NCBI RefSeq assembly: GCF_900637305.1
Contig: NZ_LR134365.1
Span: forward strand, 62,001 to 126,000
Direction of reading: 5' to 3'
Source of the DNA: Cardiobacterium hominis
Lineage (GTDB): Bacteria; Pseudomonadota; Gammaproteobacteria; Cardiobacteriales; Cardiobacteriaceae
Length of the DNA: 64,000 nt
Shown here: piece by piece, positions 1 through 8,233 of the stretch
How positions within the stretch are numbered: the first letter of the stretch is position 1
Layout: the number at the start of each line of letters is the position of its first letter
Position numbers and translations under genes: made by a program
The notes under the pieces: model-generated
Told to the model about the DNA's origin: nothing
The model's input: only the letters and a program-made list of their open reading frames with translations
Database searches by the model: none

Positions 1-65
1 ACCTGCTATATACTGCGCGCCCCTTTTCTGGGGCTAAATCATTAAACATACACAGGAAAAAATTT

Positions 66-506
66 ATGGATCGTAGATCATTCCTCAGCGGCGCTGCTGC
101 CGCTTCCCTCGCTTTCGCCGCGACCGCCAGCGCCGAAGAGCATCATCATCACGCGCACGGTGCGGCAGCTGCCAACCCGAACGACGCGCTCATCAAGGCT
201 ACCGCCGCCTGCCTCAGTGCTGGCCGCGCCTGCCTCGCGCACTGCATCCGTCTGCTGTCAGAAGGCGACAAGAGCATGGCCGACTGCGCCAAAGCGGTCA
301 ATCAAATGCTGGCGCTGTGCGATGCGACCAACAGCCTGGCTGCACAAAACGCATCCCTGCTGGCTGCCGTTGCCAAACAATGTGCTGAAGCCTGCAAACA
401 ATGCGCCGATGCCTGCAAGGCACACGCCGAGCACCACGCCGAGTGCAAGGCCTGTTTTGAAGCGTGCAAGGAATGCGCCGAGCAATGCGGCAAGATCGCT
501 GCTTGA
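66..506 (+). CDS. csp: Tat-exported four-helix copper storage protein (Csp/DUF326)
   Basis: The 146-residue product starts with a twin-arginine signal (DRRSFLSG followed by an Ala-rich stretch), then a His-rich patch (EEHHHHAHG). The mature part is helical and holds 14 cysteines, mostly as CxxxC pairs (QCAEACKQCADAC), the pattern of the DUF326 four-helix bundle. Csp1-type family members bind many Cu(I) ions through cysteines lining the bundle, and exported forms store copper outside the cytoplasm. The ATG is preceded by AGGAAAA with normal spacing. It stands alone and is followed by a strong terminator. Family is secure; copper as the ligand is inferred from the family. Confidence 0.85.
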   Translation: MDRRSFLSGAAAASLAFAATASAEEHHHHAHGAAAANPNDALIKATAACLSAGRACLAHCIRLLSEGDKSMADCAKAVNQMLALCDATNSLAAQNASLLAAVAKQCAEACKQCADACKAHAEHHAECKACFEACKECAEQCGKIAA

Positions 507-520
507 GCGAGCCGCGCTAA

Positions 521-550
521 AAGAAACCCGCCGTTTGGCGGGTTTTCTTT
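521..550 (+). terminator. Intrinsic terminator after csp
   Basis: A CCCGCC-GTTT-GGCGGG hairpin is preceded by AAA and followed by TTTTCTTTT, 15-45 nt after the csp stop codon. Confidence 0.85.
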
Positions 551-637
551 TCCTGAGACACCCGCACCGCTTATCCAGACGCACGCGCAACTGCCATTCC
601 CTATAATCTGCTCTCCCATGACAACACGGAGCCACAC

Positions 638-2266
638 ATGAAAAACCCTCGCCAAACCCTTTGCAGCCTCATCGCCTGCGTGCTCTTTGCCGGAGCGGTC
701 GCGCCGTTGCCTGTCCTTGCCGACGCGCACGCTAGCCGCGCCGAAGCCCCGCTGCCGCACCAGTTGCAACAACGCCTGCTTGCCCTGAAAGACCCGCGCG
801 ACCAGCCCGCCGCCGACTATCTTGACCAAAGCAAACCGACGCTCATCAAATTCTGGGCAAGCTGGTGTCCGCTCTGCCTCGCCACCCTGGAAGAAACGCA
901 GGCATGGCGCGGTGACAAGGCCTTCGCGGGCGTCAATCTCGTCACCATCGCCTCGCCCGATCACCTCGGCGAAAATGACGAAGCCACTTTCAAAGAATGG
1001 TACCGTGGCCTCGACTACCCCAACCTGCCGGTATTGGTAAATAATGGCGGCGATATCGCCCGCGACATCGGCGTCGCCGTCTATCCGAGCTGGGCGCTGC
1101 TTGATAAAAACGGCAACGTCGCCCGCGTCATCAAAGGCCATATCAACCGCGAGCAAGCGCTCGCCCTGCTCGCCAACCCACAGGCCGAACTCGCCCAACC
1201 GGCGCAAAAATTCTACAAACCCAAACCGAAAGGAGCGACCAACATGAACACCAAAACCATCCACCTCGCGGGCGGCTGCTTCTGGGGGCTGGAAGCCTAT
1301 TTTGAGCGCATTCCCGGCGTCGTTGATGCCGTCTCCGGCTACGCCAACGGCAAAACGAAAAATCCGAGCTACGAAGACGTCTCACACCGCGGCACCGGCC
1401 ACGCCGAGACCGTGAAAGTCACCTACGACCCCGAACGCATCAGCCTCGATGACCTCCTGCGCTACTACTTCCGCGTGGTGGACCCGACCAGCCTCAACCA
1501 GCAGGGCAACGACCGCGGCGTGCAATACCGCAGCGGCGTCTATTACACCGACCCGGCAGAGCGCGCCACCATCGAAAAAGCCTTCGCCGAAGAACAGAAA
1601 AAACACCAAAAGCCGCTGGTCGTGGAAAACCTGCCGCTGGACAACTTCTACGAAGCCGAGGAATACCACCAGGACTACCTCGCCAAGAACCCGAACGGCT
1701 ACTGCCACATTGACATCCGCAAAGCCGACATCCCGCTGGAAAAACCCGCTGCCACCGCGCCTGCGCCTGCGCAAACCGACGCCAACGGCGAGCCGGTGAT
1801 TGACGCGGCGAAATACCACAAACCCGACGCCGCCGAACTGAAACAAAAGCTGGACGCGCAAGCCTATGAGGTCACGCAAAACAGCGCGACCGAACGCGCC
1901 TTCAGCCACGAATACGATCACCTCTTTGCGCCGGGTTTGTACGTGGACGTGGTCAGCGGCGAGCCGCTCTTCAGCTCTGCCGACAAATTCCAGTCCGGCT
2001 GCGGCTGGCCGAGCTTCACCAAGCCGATCAACCGCGCGGTCGTCACCGAACACGACGACACCAGCTACAACATGCACCGCACCGAAATCAGAAGCCGCGT
2101 CGCGGACGCCCACCTCGGCCACGTTTTCCCGGACGGCCCGAAGGACAAGGGCGGCCTGCGCTACTGCATCAACGGCGCCAGCCTGAAATTCATCCCGCTC
2201 GCCGAGATGGAAAAAGCCGGTTACGGCGACCTGGTTGACGCAGTGAAAAAGGGCGAGAAGCTGTAA
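638..2266 (+). CDS. msrAB: Secreted thioredoxin-MsrA-MsrB methionine sulfoxide reductase (PilB-like)
   Basis: The 542-residue protein has an N-terminal signal peptide (1 to about 29). A TlpA-like thioredoxin domain follows with WCPLC at residues 76-80. Next is an MsrA domain with GCFWG (catalytic Cys214), then an MsrB domain with GCGWPSF (Cys455) and RYCIN (catalytic Cys510). The MsrB domain lacks the zinc CxxC pairs: it reads YVDVVSG where zinc forms have YVCVVCG. The three-domain order matches Neisseria PilB/MsrAB, which repairs oxidised methionines in envelope proteins, with the thioredoxin domain recycling the reductases. A strong internal Shine-Dalgarno and ATG lie exactly at the start of the MsrA domain. 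Confidence 0.95.
   Translation: MKNPRQTLCSLIACVLFAGAVAPLPVLADAHASRAEAPLPHQLQQRLLALKDPRDQPAADYLDQSKPTLIKFWASWCPLCLATLEETQAWRGDKAFAGVNLVTIASPDHLGENDEATFKEWYRGLDYPNLPVLVNNGGDIARDIGVAVYPSWALLDKNGNVARVIKGHINREQALALLANPQAELAQPAQKFYKPKPKGATNMNTKTIHLAGGCFWGLEAYFERIPGVVDAVSGYANGKTKNPSYEDVSHRGTGHAETVKVTYDPERISLDDLLRYYFRVVDPTSLNQQGNDRGVQYRSGVYYTDPAERATIEKAFAEEQKKHQKPLVVENLPLDNFYEAEEYHQDYLAKNPNGYCHIDIRKADIPLEKPAATAPAPAQTDANGEPVIDAAKYHKPDAAELKQKLDAQAYEVTQNSATERAFSHEYDHLFAPGLYVDVVSGEPLFSSADKFQSGCGWPSFTKPINRAVVTEHDDTSYNMHRTEIRSRVADAHLGHVFPDGPKDKGGLRYCINGASLKFIPLAEMEKAGYGDLVDAVKKGEKL
1228..1246 (+). promoter_or_regulatory. Possible internal translation start inside msrAB
   Basis: GAAAGGAG (1228-1235) lies 8 nt before the in-frame ATG at 1244 (Met203), exactly at the linker between the thioredoxin and MsrA domains. 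Initiation here would give a 340-residue MsrA-MsrB protein without signal peptide, hence cytoplasmic. Confidence 0.5.
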
Positions 2267-2288
2267 AAATCCGCCCGCTTCGCGCCTG

Positions 2289-2320
2289 AAAAATCCCGCT
2301 TTGTGCGGGATTTTTCTTTT
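2289..2320 (+). terminator. Intrinsic terminator after msrAB
   Basis: AAATCCCGC-tttgt-GCGGGATTT hairpin followed by TTCTTTT. The left TA of the MITE-like repeat begins at its last base. Confidence 0.85.
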
Positions 2321-2446
2321 AGGGGCTGTTTGCATTTTGTTTTGAGTGCGGTCGCTACGCGGTTTTCACACCCCCTCCCCGGCCCTCCCCCGCTGCGGGC
2401 TTCGCCCTGCAGGGGCGGGGGATCTTTCCACTGTCAACACGCCCTA
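2320..2446. mobile_element. Short MITE-like palindromic element between msrAB and lnt
   Basis: About 127 bp bounded by TA dinucleotides. The left end reads TAGGGGCTGTTTGCATT and the right end ACTGTCAACACGCCCTA, an imperfect terminal inverted repeat. Inside is a GC-rich palindromic module (CCCTCCCCCGCTGCGGG, then a complementary arm), shared with 26143-26203, 7600-7690 and 63113-63165. The right TA lies inside the lnt stop codon (TAG on the minus strand at 2446-2444). No coding capacity. Confidence 0.65.
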
Positions 2447-3934
2447 CGCCAGCCGCCTGCGCATTGCCACCAGCGCCGCCGCGTACAACGCCAGCAAGGC
2501 GAAGATGAGCGCGTTACCCAGCCGCGCATAGGGCGTGATGCCCTGATACGGCTGGATTTCGCCCACAAGTACCTCGCGGACAAAACGCGGGATGCGCGCC
2601 TTGATGCGGCCGCGGGCGTCCAGCAGTACGGTGATGCCGTCGTTGGTGGCGCGCGCCATTTCCCGCCCCAGTTCGCGGCTGCGCATCTGGTTCATTTGCA
2701 GGTGCTGGTCGGCGGCAATCGAATCCTTGAACCAGGCGTCGTTGCTGATGTTGATGAGGTAGTCCGCTTCCGGCAGCGCCTGACGCATGTCGCGGCCGAA
2801 CGCCGCTTCGTAGCAAATCGACGCTCCGGCGCGGTATTTGCCGGTCATGAGCGGTGGCTGTTTGGCCTCACCGCGCTCAAAGTTGCTGTAGGGGATTTCC
2901 ACGTATTTTTCAAAGATGCTCAGCCAGCTGCGCAGCGGCACGTATTCGCCAAAGGGCAACAGGTGGTGTTTGTAGTAGCGGCCGCTGCCGTCGCCGAGGG
3001 TGATGATGGCGTTGTAAAAAAGCTGTTTTTTCAGGTCGCCCGCCGGGATGCCGGAAACCAGCGTCTGCCCGCGTTCCTTGAAATAGGCGTCGAGCTGCGC
3101 CAAGTCGCGCGTCATTTGTTCTTCCATGAAGGTAAACGCGGTTTCCGGCAGGATGATGACCGCTTCTTCGCGCGCGAGGGCGAGCGCGATGTAGTCTTGC
3201 AGGTGGCGCTCCATCAGCGCCGGATCGAATTTGGTGCTTTGTTCGATGTTGCCCTGAATGAGGGCGACGCTGAAAGGCGCGCCGCTGGGCGTGGTGTGCG
3301 CAATCAGGCTGGTGGCGCTGGCGGCAGCATACAGGGCGACGGCAATCGCCAGCGGTTTGCCCTGCCGCAGTACGACGGCGCGGGCGAGCAGGCTGGCGAC
3401 GAGCGTCAGCGCAAAGCTGACGAGAAAGACGCCGCCGATAGGCGCGAGGCCGTCCAGCGGCGTGTGCAGCGCGCTGTAACCGGCGGCGAGCCAGGGAAAA
3501 CCGGTAAAGAGATAGGCGCGGACGAGTTCGCCGCCCGTCCACAGGAGCGGAATGAGCAGGCTGCGCCGCCAACTGCCGGGCGCGCTCAGGCGGCGCATCA
3601 GCCAGGCGGCAAGCAGCGGGTAAAGCGCGAGATAAAGGACGAGCAGCACATTGGCGAGTATGGCAAACGGCAACGGCGCGCCGCCGAAGTGGTAGAGACT
3701 GATATAAACCCAGTAGAGGCCGCTGCCGAGATGCGCGAGCGCAAAGAGCCAGGCATCGCGCAGCGGATGCTGCCGCGTCGGGTGTTGCCACAGCGCAAAC
3801 AGCACGGTGAGCGGCACGACGGTGAGCGCGCCCAGCGGCCAGGGCGCAAAACAAAAGGTAAAAAAGACACCGGCGAGCGGCGCGAGCAGGGCATAAAGCA
3901 TGGATGGTGCGGGGGTGGTGAGCGGGGCGGGCAT
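2444..3934 (-). CDS. lnt: Apolipoprotein N-acyltransferase
   Basis: The protein has about 496 residues, against about 510 in E. coli. The N-terminal part is a run of membrane helices (FAPWPLGALTVVPLTVL and later segments). A periplasmic nitrilase-fold domain follows with the catalytic Glu in ILPETAF, the FGEYVP motif and the catalytic Cys in SICYEAAFG. A C-terminal membrane helix ends the protein. Lnt adds the third acyl chain to lipoproteins in the inner membrane. Start is uncertain: ATG at 3934 or ATG at 3901 (485 residues). Neither has a good ribosome site, and a TATAAT touches the upstream ATG, which favours 3901 if it is a -10 box. The TAG stop lies in the end of a MITE-like repeat. Confidence 0.93.
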   Translation of the reverse strand: MPAPLTTPAPSMLYALLAPLAGVFFTFCFAPWPLGALTVVPLTVLFALWQHPTRQHPLRDAWLFALAHLGSGLYWVYISLYHFGGAPLPFAILANVLLVLYLALYPLLAAWLMRRLSAPGSWRRSLLIPLLWTGGELVRAYLFTGFPWLAAGYSALHTPLDGLAPIGGVFLVSFALTLVASLLARAVVLRQGKPLAIAVALYAAASATSLIAHTTPSGAPFSVALIQGNIEQSTKFDPALMERHLQDYIALALAREEAVIILPETAFTFMEEQMTRDLAQLDAYFKERGQTLVSGIPAGDLKKQLFYNAIITLGDGSGRYYKHHLLPFGEYVPLRSWLSIFEKYVEIPYSNFERGEAKQPPLMTGKYRAGASICYEAAFGRDMRQALPEADYLINISNDAWFKDSIAADQHLQMNQMRSRELGREMARATNDGITVLLDARGRIKARIPRFVREVLVGEIQPYQGITPYARLGNALIFALLALYAAALVAMRRRLA

Positions 3935-4051
3935 TATAAACGCCGCCGGGCGTGCAAAAAATGCGGGCGTTTTCTGGCATAAAGCGGGGCAACGTACTAC
4001 ACTTCGCGCGCCGCCAACTGGCGCACCATTCACACACAAACGGAGAACCCC

Positions 4052-4468
4052 ATGAAAAAACTGATGCAAACCCTCTGCCTTGCCTTCTTTGCCGGAATCC
4101 TAGCCGCCTACGGTGGCGACGGCCCGGACAAAGCCGCCAAAACCTTCTTTGAAGAACTGATAAATGGTGATACCAATAAAGCCGTTGATCTCCTCTATCT
4201 GCCGCCGGAATTTGGCGAACAGGACGCAAAAATGATGAAGGGCAAAATCAGCGCCGCGGCAGTCGAAATGCAGACCCAGGTAAAAAAAGAGGGCGGTATT
4301 GACGTCAGTACCAGTGACGTAAACTACACCAATGCCGATAAAACCGAAGCGACGGTCAAAGTCACCCTGAGCGGCAAAAAAGATGGCAAAACACACAGCG
4401 AAAGCAATAACGTCTCGCTCATCAAGACCGACAAGGGCTGGAAAGTCGATATGAGTAAAATGAAATAA
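4052..4468 (+). CDS. DUF4878-like exported protein, lipobox cysteine lost
   Basis: The 138-residue protein has a signal peptide. It resembles DUF4878 (NTF2/lumazine-binding-like fold) in AKTFFEELINGDTNKAV and in the C-terminal LIKTDKGWKVDM. It is the first of three tandem paralogues. Its signal ends FAGILAAYGG, whereas the next copy has FAGILAACGG, so the lipobox Cys is replaced by Tyr (TAC for TGC). The protein is probably not lipidated, and may stay anchored or be cleaved elsewhere. The leader (CATTCACACACAAACGGAGA) is repeated before copy 2, so the duplicated unit included the 5' region. Function unknown. Confidence 0.75.
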   Translation: MKKLMQTLCLAFFAGILAAYGGDGPDKAAKTFFEELINGDTNKAVDLLYLPPEFGEQDAKMMKGKISAAAVEMQTQVKKEGGIDVSTSDVNYTNADKTEATVKVTLSGKKDGKTHSESNNVSLIKTDKGWKVDMSKMK

Positions 4469-4523
4469 CGCTTCCTTCCCCGCGCCGCCACCTGGCGGTC
4501 ATTCACACACAACGGAGAATCCC

Positions 4524-4928
4524 ATGAAAAAACTGATGCAAACCCTCTGCCTCGCCCTCTTTGCCGGCATCCTCGCCGCCTGCGGTGGCGATAGCCCGGA
4601 CAAAACCGCCAAGACCTTCTTCAAAGAACTCTTTAGCGGTGACGCCAACAAAGCCGTCGAACTCATCTACATCCCACCGGAAGCAGGCGACAAAGGCGCG
4701 GAAAAGGCAAAAGGCAAAATCACCATGATGGCGAGTGAAATGCAGGCACAAATCAAAAAAGAAGGCAGCATTGACGTCAGCACCGGCGAAGTCACCTACA
4801 CCAATGCCGACAAAACCGAAGCCACCGTCAAAATTACCCTGACCGGCAAAAAGAACGGCAAAGAACACAGCGAAACCAATAACGTCAGACTCATCAAAAC
4901 CGACAAAGGCTGGCGCATCAAAATGTAA
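4524..4928 (+). CDS. DUF4878-like lipoprotein
   Basis: The 134-residue protein is a close paralogue of the gene just upstream. It has a signal peptide and an intact lipobox (ILAAC), so it is predicted to be a lipid-anchored envelope protein. The body carries the shared segments AKTFFKELFSGDANKAVELIY and TYTNADKTEATVKITL, and it ends shortly after the LIKTDKGW motif. GGAG precedes the ATG. Members of this superfamily are small alpha+beta secreted proteins of unknown role. Together with its neighbours it forms a tandem family in one transcription direction. Confidence 0.78.
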   Translation: MKKLMQTLCLALFAGILAACGGDSPDKTAKTFFKELFSGDANKAVELIYIPPEAGDKGAEKAKGKITMMASEMQAQIKKEGSIDVSTGEVTYTNADKTEATVKITLTGKKNGKEHSETNNVRLIKTDKGWRIKM

Positions 4929-4938
4929 AACCGCCAAT

Positions 4939-4963
4939 CCGCCGGAGAAAAAACTTCCGGCGG
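4939..4963 (+). terminator. Weak hairpin between DUF4878-like copies 2 and 3
   Basis: CCGCCGGAG and CTTCCGGCGG are complementary around an A-rich loop. No clear T-run follows, so this may attenuate rather than terminate. Confidence 0.4.
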
Positions 4964-5000
4964 TATTCCATTCCCTTTACCCATAACCCAGGAATAAAAC

Positions 5001-5408
5001 ATGAAAACCTACCTCAAAACCCTGCTCCTCACGACCCTCGCCGCTATCAGCAGCCTTGCCTGGAGCGCCGAACAAAGCCCGGAAGCCGTTGCCAAAGCCT
5101 TCTTTGCCGAATTTATCAATGGCGATGCCGCCAAAGCCGCCCAATACGTTTACGTGCCGGAAGAAAAAACCCAAGGCCTCAAAACGGAAGACATCCAAAA
5201 AGCGCTTATTGAAGTCGTCATATTCGAACAGGCAAAAATGAAAGAGGTCGATGCCAAAGTGACCCTCGGCAAAGTCACCTACACCAATAAAGACAAAACC
5301 GAGGCGACGATTAAAGGCACGCTCAAAAGCGAAGCCAGCGACAAACCGCAAGACGTCGACATCCCGCTCATCAAAACCAAAGACGGCTGGAAAGTCGTGC
5401 TGCCATAA
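5001..5408 (+). CDS. DUF4878-like secreted protein
   Basis: The 135-residue protein is the third and most diverged member of the tandem family. It has an ordinary Sec signal peptide ending around LAWSAEQ, with no lipobox. The mature part matches the paralogues in AKAFFAEFINGDAAKAAQYVYVP, TYTNKDKTEATIKG and LIKTKDGWKVV. The three copies therefore differ in anchoring: lipobox lost, lipoprotein, and soluble periplasmic. CAGGAAT precedes the ATG. The biochemical role is unknown. Confidence 0.78.
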   Translation: MKTYLKTLLLTTLAAISSLAWSAEQSPEAVAKAFFAEFINGDAAKAAQYVYVPEEKTQGLKTEDIQKALIEVVIFEQAKMKEVDAKVTLGKVTYTNKDKTEATIKGTLKSEASDKPQDVDIPLIKTKDGWKVVLP

Positions 5409-5417
5409 CCCGTCATC

Positions 5418-5453
5418 AAACCGCCGAAGCCGAAACCTTCGGCGGTTTTCTTT
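5418..5453 (+). terminator. Intrinsic terminator after the DUF4878-like cluster
   Basis: AACCGCCGAAG-ccgaaac-CTTCGGCGGTTTTC hairpin with a T-run, 10 nt after the last stop codon of the cluster. Confidence 0.85.
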
Positions 5454-5469
5454 ACATCTCCATTCCCGC

Positions 5470-6027
5470 ATGAAAACCCAACGCCTCCTGCTCTTTCTCA
5501 TCCTCCTGCCGCTGCAATTGTGCGCGGCGGTTGCCCCGGAAAACCTTGCCGTCGGCGACTGGGTTTTTCGTGCCGGCACCGGGCGGGAAAGTGCGCTGAT
5601 CCGCCATCTCGATGATGGCGAATACTCGCATATCGGCATCGTCATCGCCGTCAGCCCGGAAATCCGCATCGCGCACGCGACCACCGACGACGACCCCGCC
5701 CACCCCAACCAGGTCATCAACAGCAGCCTCGCCGAATTTGCCGCGCCGCGTCTTGCCGGAAAAATCGCCGCCGCCCGCCCCGCTTTCCTGAACGAAGACG
5801 AACGCGCGCAACTGGCGGCAGCGGTCGCCCGCCACCTCGGCGAGCCGTTCCACCTCACGGCGCGCGACCAGTCGCCGCGCTACTGCACCACCATCATTTA
5901 CGACGCGCTGACCGCACTGCGCCCCAGCGTCCACGCGCGCTGGCGCCATATTGACCTGCCGCTGCTTGAAGGCGATTACCTCTTCCCGCAGGCGCTGGCA
6001 GAATTGCCGGGACTGGAGTGGCTGTAA
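5470..6027 (+). CDS. YiiX/YebB-like NlpC/P60-type cysteine hydrolase
   Basis: The 185-residue protein has a signal peptide (LLLFLILLPLQLCAA). Early residues GDWVFRAGTG and GEYSHIGIVI include the conserved His of permuted papain-like hydrolases, and RYCTTIIYDAL near residue 137-147 carries the candidate nucleophilic Cys. This arrangement (His before Cys) is typical of the DUF830/YiiX group, periplasmic proteins suggested to act on cell-wall or acyl substrates. dhaM begins 21 nt downstream on the same strand, so the two may be co-transcribed. The substrate is not known. Confidence 0.8.
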   Translation: MKTQRLLLFLILLPLQLCAAVAPENLAVGDWVFRAGTGRESALIRHLDDGEYSHIGIVIAVSPEIRIAHATTDDDPAHPNQVINSSLAEFAAPRLAGKIAAARPAFLNEDERAQLAAAVARHLGEPFHLTARDQSPRYCTTIIYDALTALRPSVHARWRHIDLPLLEGDYLFPQALAELPGLEWL

Positions 6028-6048
6028 ACCTAACCATCCGGAAAAACC

Positions 6049-7440
6049 ATGATTCACCTCATCCTCGTCTCGCATCACCCGGACATCGCCCGCGGCATCG
6101 CCGCCCTGGCCGCACAAATGAGCGCCGCGCCGGAGACTATCCACACCGCCGCCGGCATTGACGACGCGGACAACCCCGTCGGCACCGACGCCGTGCGCAT
6201 CATGCAAACCCTCCTCGAAGCGGACAACCCGGACGGCATCCTCATCCTTGTCGATCTCGGCAGCGCCATCCTGAGCGCGCAAACCGCCCTCGATTTACTC
6301 GACGACCCGGCGCTCGCCGCGCGCTGCCGCATCAGCGCCGCGCCGCTGGTAGAAGGGGCGATTAGCGCCGCCGTCGCCGCCAGCAGCGGAGCTGACCTCG
6401 AAACCGTCGCCCGCGAAGCCACGCAGGCACTCGCCGCCAAACAAGCGGCGTTGGGCGAAAGCGCGCCCGCCAGCGCCACGCCCGTCGTCGCGCCATCAGG
6501 CGACAGCGCCACCATCACCCTCACCAACCGCGACGGTCTGCACGCCCGCCCCGCCGCGCGCCTCGTCGCCGCACTCACGCCGTACCGCGCCCGCCTCGTC
6601 CTCAGCTGCGGCGACAAACAGGCGGACGGCAAAAGCCTGAACCAGCTCGCCCTGCTACAAGCGCGCCACGGCGACCGCCTTACCCTGCATGCCGACGGCG
6701 ACGACGCTGCCGCCGCCCTGCAAACCTTCCGCGACCTTGCCGCCGCCAACTTCGGCGACCCGCCAGACAGCGGCGACGGCCCCCTGCTCGCCTGCGCCAC
6801 CCCGGCGACGGCCGCACACATCCGCGCAGCCGTCTGGCGCTGCGACCCGCCGCAGCACGACGCCCGCGCCCTGCACGCCGACCGCGCCGCCTTCAGCGAG
6901 GCCGTTACCGCTGTCGCCGCCCGCCTCGAAACCCTGCAAAACAAAATCACCGCCCGCCTCGGCGCACCAGCAGGCGACATCTTCGCCGCCCACGCACAAC
7001 TGCTCGCCGAACTGACAGAAGCCACCCTCGCGCACGACGCCGCCAATTACGCGCCCGTCTGGCAAGAAGAAACCGCGCAAGCCGCCGTCGCGCTGGCCGC
7101 CTTGCCTGACCCCTACCTGCGCGCCCGCGCCGCCGACATCCACGACCTCGCACAACAAGTGCTGGCGCTGCTGGCGGACGCGCCCGAAGCCGCCATGCCG
7201 GATAACGTGCCCTTCATCCTCGTCGCCCGCGACCTCTACCCGCTGCGCGCCGCCACCCTGCCCGCAAACTGCCTCGCCGTTGTCCTTGCCGACGGCGACC
7301 CGCACAGCCACGCCGCGCTGCTCTGCCAAGCAGCACAACGCCCGTACTACAGCGGCGCGGGCGATGCTGTCCTTGCGCTCACCGACGGCGAGCACATCCA
7401 GATTACCCGCGCCAGCGGCGAAATTCGGCGCTTGCCGTAG
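6049..7440 (+). CDS. dhaM: PTS-dependent dihydroxyacetone kinase phosphotransferase subunit DhaM
   Basis: The 463-residue protein has three fused domains. First is an EIIA-mannose-like domain with the active His in VSHHPDIARG and the signature LVDLGSA (residues 1 to about 125). Next is an HPr domain with GLHARPAAR (about 155-240). Last is an enzyme I N-terminal-like domain with HSHAALLCQ near its end. DhaM passes phosphate from the PTS to the ADP of DhaL, which works with DhaK on dihydroxyacetone. Neither dhaK nor dhaL is in this window, so the gene is an orphan here. Its TAG stop coincides with the start of a MITE-like repeat. Confidence 0.92.
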   Translation: MIHLILVSHHPDIARGIAALAAQMSAAPETIHTAAGIDDADNPVGTDAVRIMQTLLEADNPDGILILVDLGSAILSAQTALDLLDDPALAARCRISAAPLVEGAISAAVAASSGADLETVAREATQALAAKQAALGESAPASATPVVAPSGDSATITLTNRDGLHARPAARLVAALTPYRARLVLSCGDKQADGKSLNQLALLQARHGDRLTLHADGDDAAAALQTFRDLAAANFGDPPDSGDGPLLACATPATAAHIRAAVWRCDPPQHDARALHADRAAFSEAVTAVAARLETLQNKITARLGAPAGDIFAAHAQLLAELTEATLAHDAANYAPVWQEETAQAAVALAALPDPYLRARAADIHDLAQQVLALLADAPEAAMPDNVPFILVARDLYPLRAATLPANCLAVVLADGDPHSHAALLCQAAQRPYYSGAGDAVLALTDGEHIQITRASGEIRRLP

Positions 7441-7690
7441 GGGCTGTTGACAATTCGACGAACGAGCCCCTCTCTCGCTACGCGAGCAATGCTTGTCCCT
7501 CTGGGACTGGAACAGCTCACGCAGTGAGAGAGGGGTTGGGGTGAGGGCAGCAATCAATTGAAAAACAGGAACTTCAATTCATCAACAACATCGCTCATCC
7601 CCTCCCCGACCCTCCCCCGGACCCCATGCAAAATGCGGACGCCTTTTTCAAGGGAACCCGGGGAGGGGGTGTGAAAAGTCGCGTAGCGAC
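7438..7690. mobile_element. Composite palindromic repeat region behind dhaM
   Basis: It starts TAGGGGCTGTTGACAATTCGAC, the same end as the complete element at 62982-63191. Module A follows, a palindromic CCCCTCTC...GAGAGGGGTTGGGGTGAGGG at about 7466-7547. After a roughly 50-bp spacer comes module B (CATCCCCTCCCCGACCCTCCCCC and a GGGGAGGGGGTGTG arm, about 7597-7672). The expected right inverted end is missing; instead it ends GTGTGAAAAGTCGCGTAGCGAC, the reverse complement of the flank of module B at about 2350-2375. No gene lies in this stretch. Confidence 0.6.
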
Positions 7691-7721
7691 AAAAAAATCG
7701 GGCATTTCTGCCCGATTCCTC
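7688..7721 (-). terminator. Intrinsic terminator after the macrodomain gene
   Basis: Read on the minus strand, a hairpin ATCGGGCA-gaaa-TGCCCGAT is followed by seven T residues, directly downstream of the gene ending at 7720. Confidence 0.85.
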
Positions 7722-8217
7722 ATAGCAATCTGCGGTACAGCGCCGCATCCCGTTCGCTGAAGCAGCAGAAGATCACCCGTGCCATATGCGGGCATTCCTT
7801 GAGCGTCGCCCGCACCGTATCAATCGCAATGCGCGCCGCGTCTTCCTTCGGATAGCCAAAAACGCCGGTGCTAATCGCCGGAAAAGCGATGCTCGTCAGC
7901 TCGTGCGCTTCCGCCAGCCGCAGCGAATTGGCATAGGCGTTGGCGAGCGCCTCCGCTTCGCCATCATCGCCGCCGTACCACACCGGGCCGACGGTATGGA
8001 TGACGAAACGCGCGGGCAGGCGGTAGCCGCGCGTCAGCTTCGCCTCGCCGACCTTGCAACCGCCCAGCGTGCGGCATTCCGCAACCAGTTCTTTGCCCGC
8101 CGCGCGGTGAATCGCGCCATCCACACCACTGCCGCCGAGCAGCGATTCGTTGGCGGCATTGACAATCGCGTCCACCGCCAGCGTCGTAATATCGGCCACT
8201 TGCACTTCCAGATTCAT
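7720..8217 (-). CDS. ymdB: Macrodomain O-acetyl-ADP-ribose deacetylase
   Basis: The 165-residue protein is a single macrodomain. Diagnostic motifs are [21 protein letters not shown] for ADP-ribose binding, [13 protein letters not shown], and the later [12 protein letters not shown] phosphate loop. YmdB-type macrodomains hydrolyse O-acetyl-ADP-ribose and related ADP-ribose esters. An AAAGGAG ribosome site lies at 8226-8232. The gene follows the DUF442 gene by 16 nt on the same strand and is probably co-transcribed with it. Confidence 0.92.
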   Translation of the reverse strand: MNLEVQVADITTLAVDAIVNAANESLLGGSGVDGAIHRAAGKELVAECRTLGGCKVGEAKLTRGYRLPARFVIHTVGPVWYGGDDGEAEALANAYANSLRLAEAHELTSIAFPAISTGVFGYPKEDAARIAIDTVRATLKECPHMARVIFCCFSERDAALYRRLL

Positions 8218-8233
8218 GCGTCATTCTCCTTTA

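Noticed and set aside
2303..3982. 559-codon plus-strand frame opposite lnt
   Set aside because: The minus strand encodes a complete Lnt with catalytic motifs; the plus-strand frame is its shadow.
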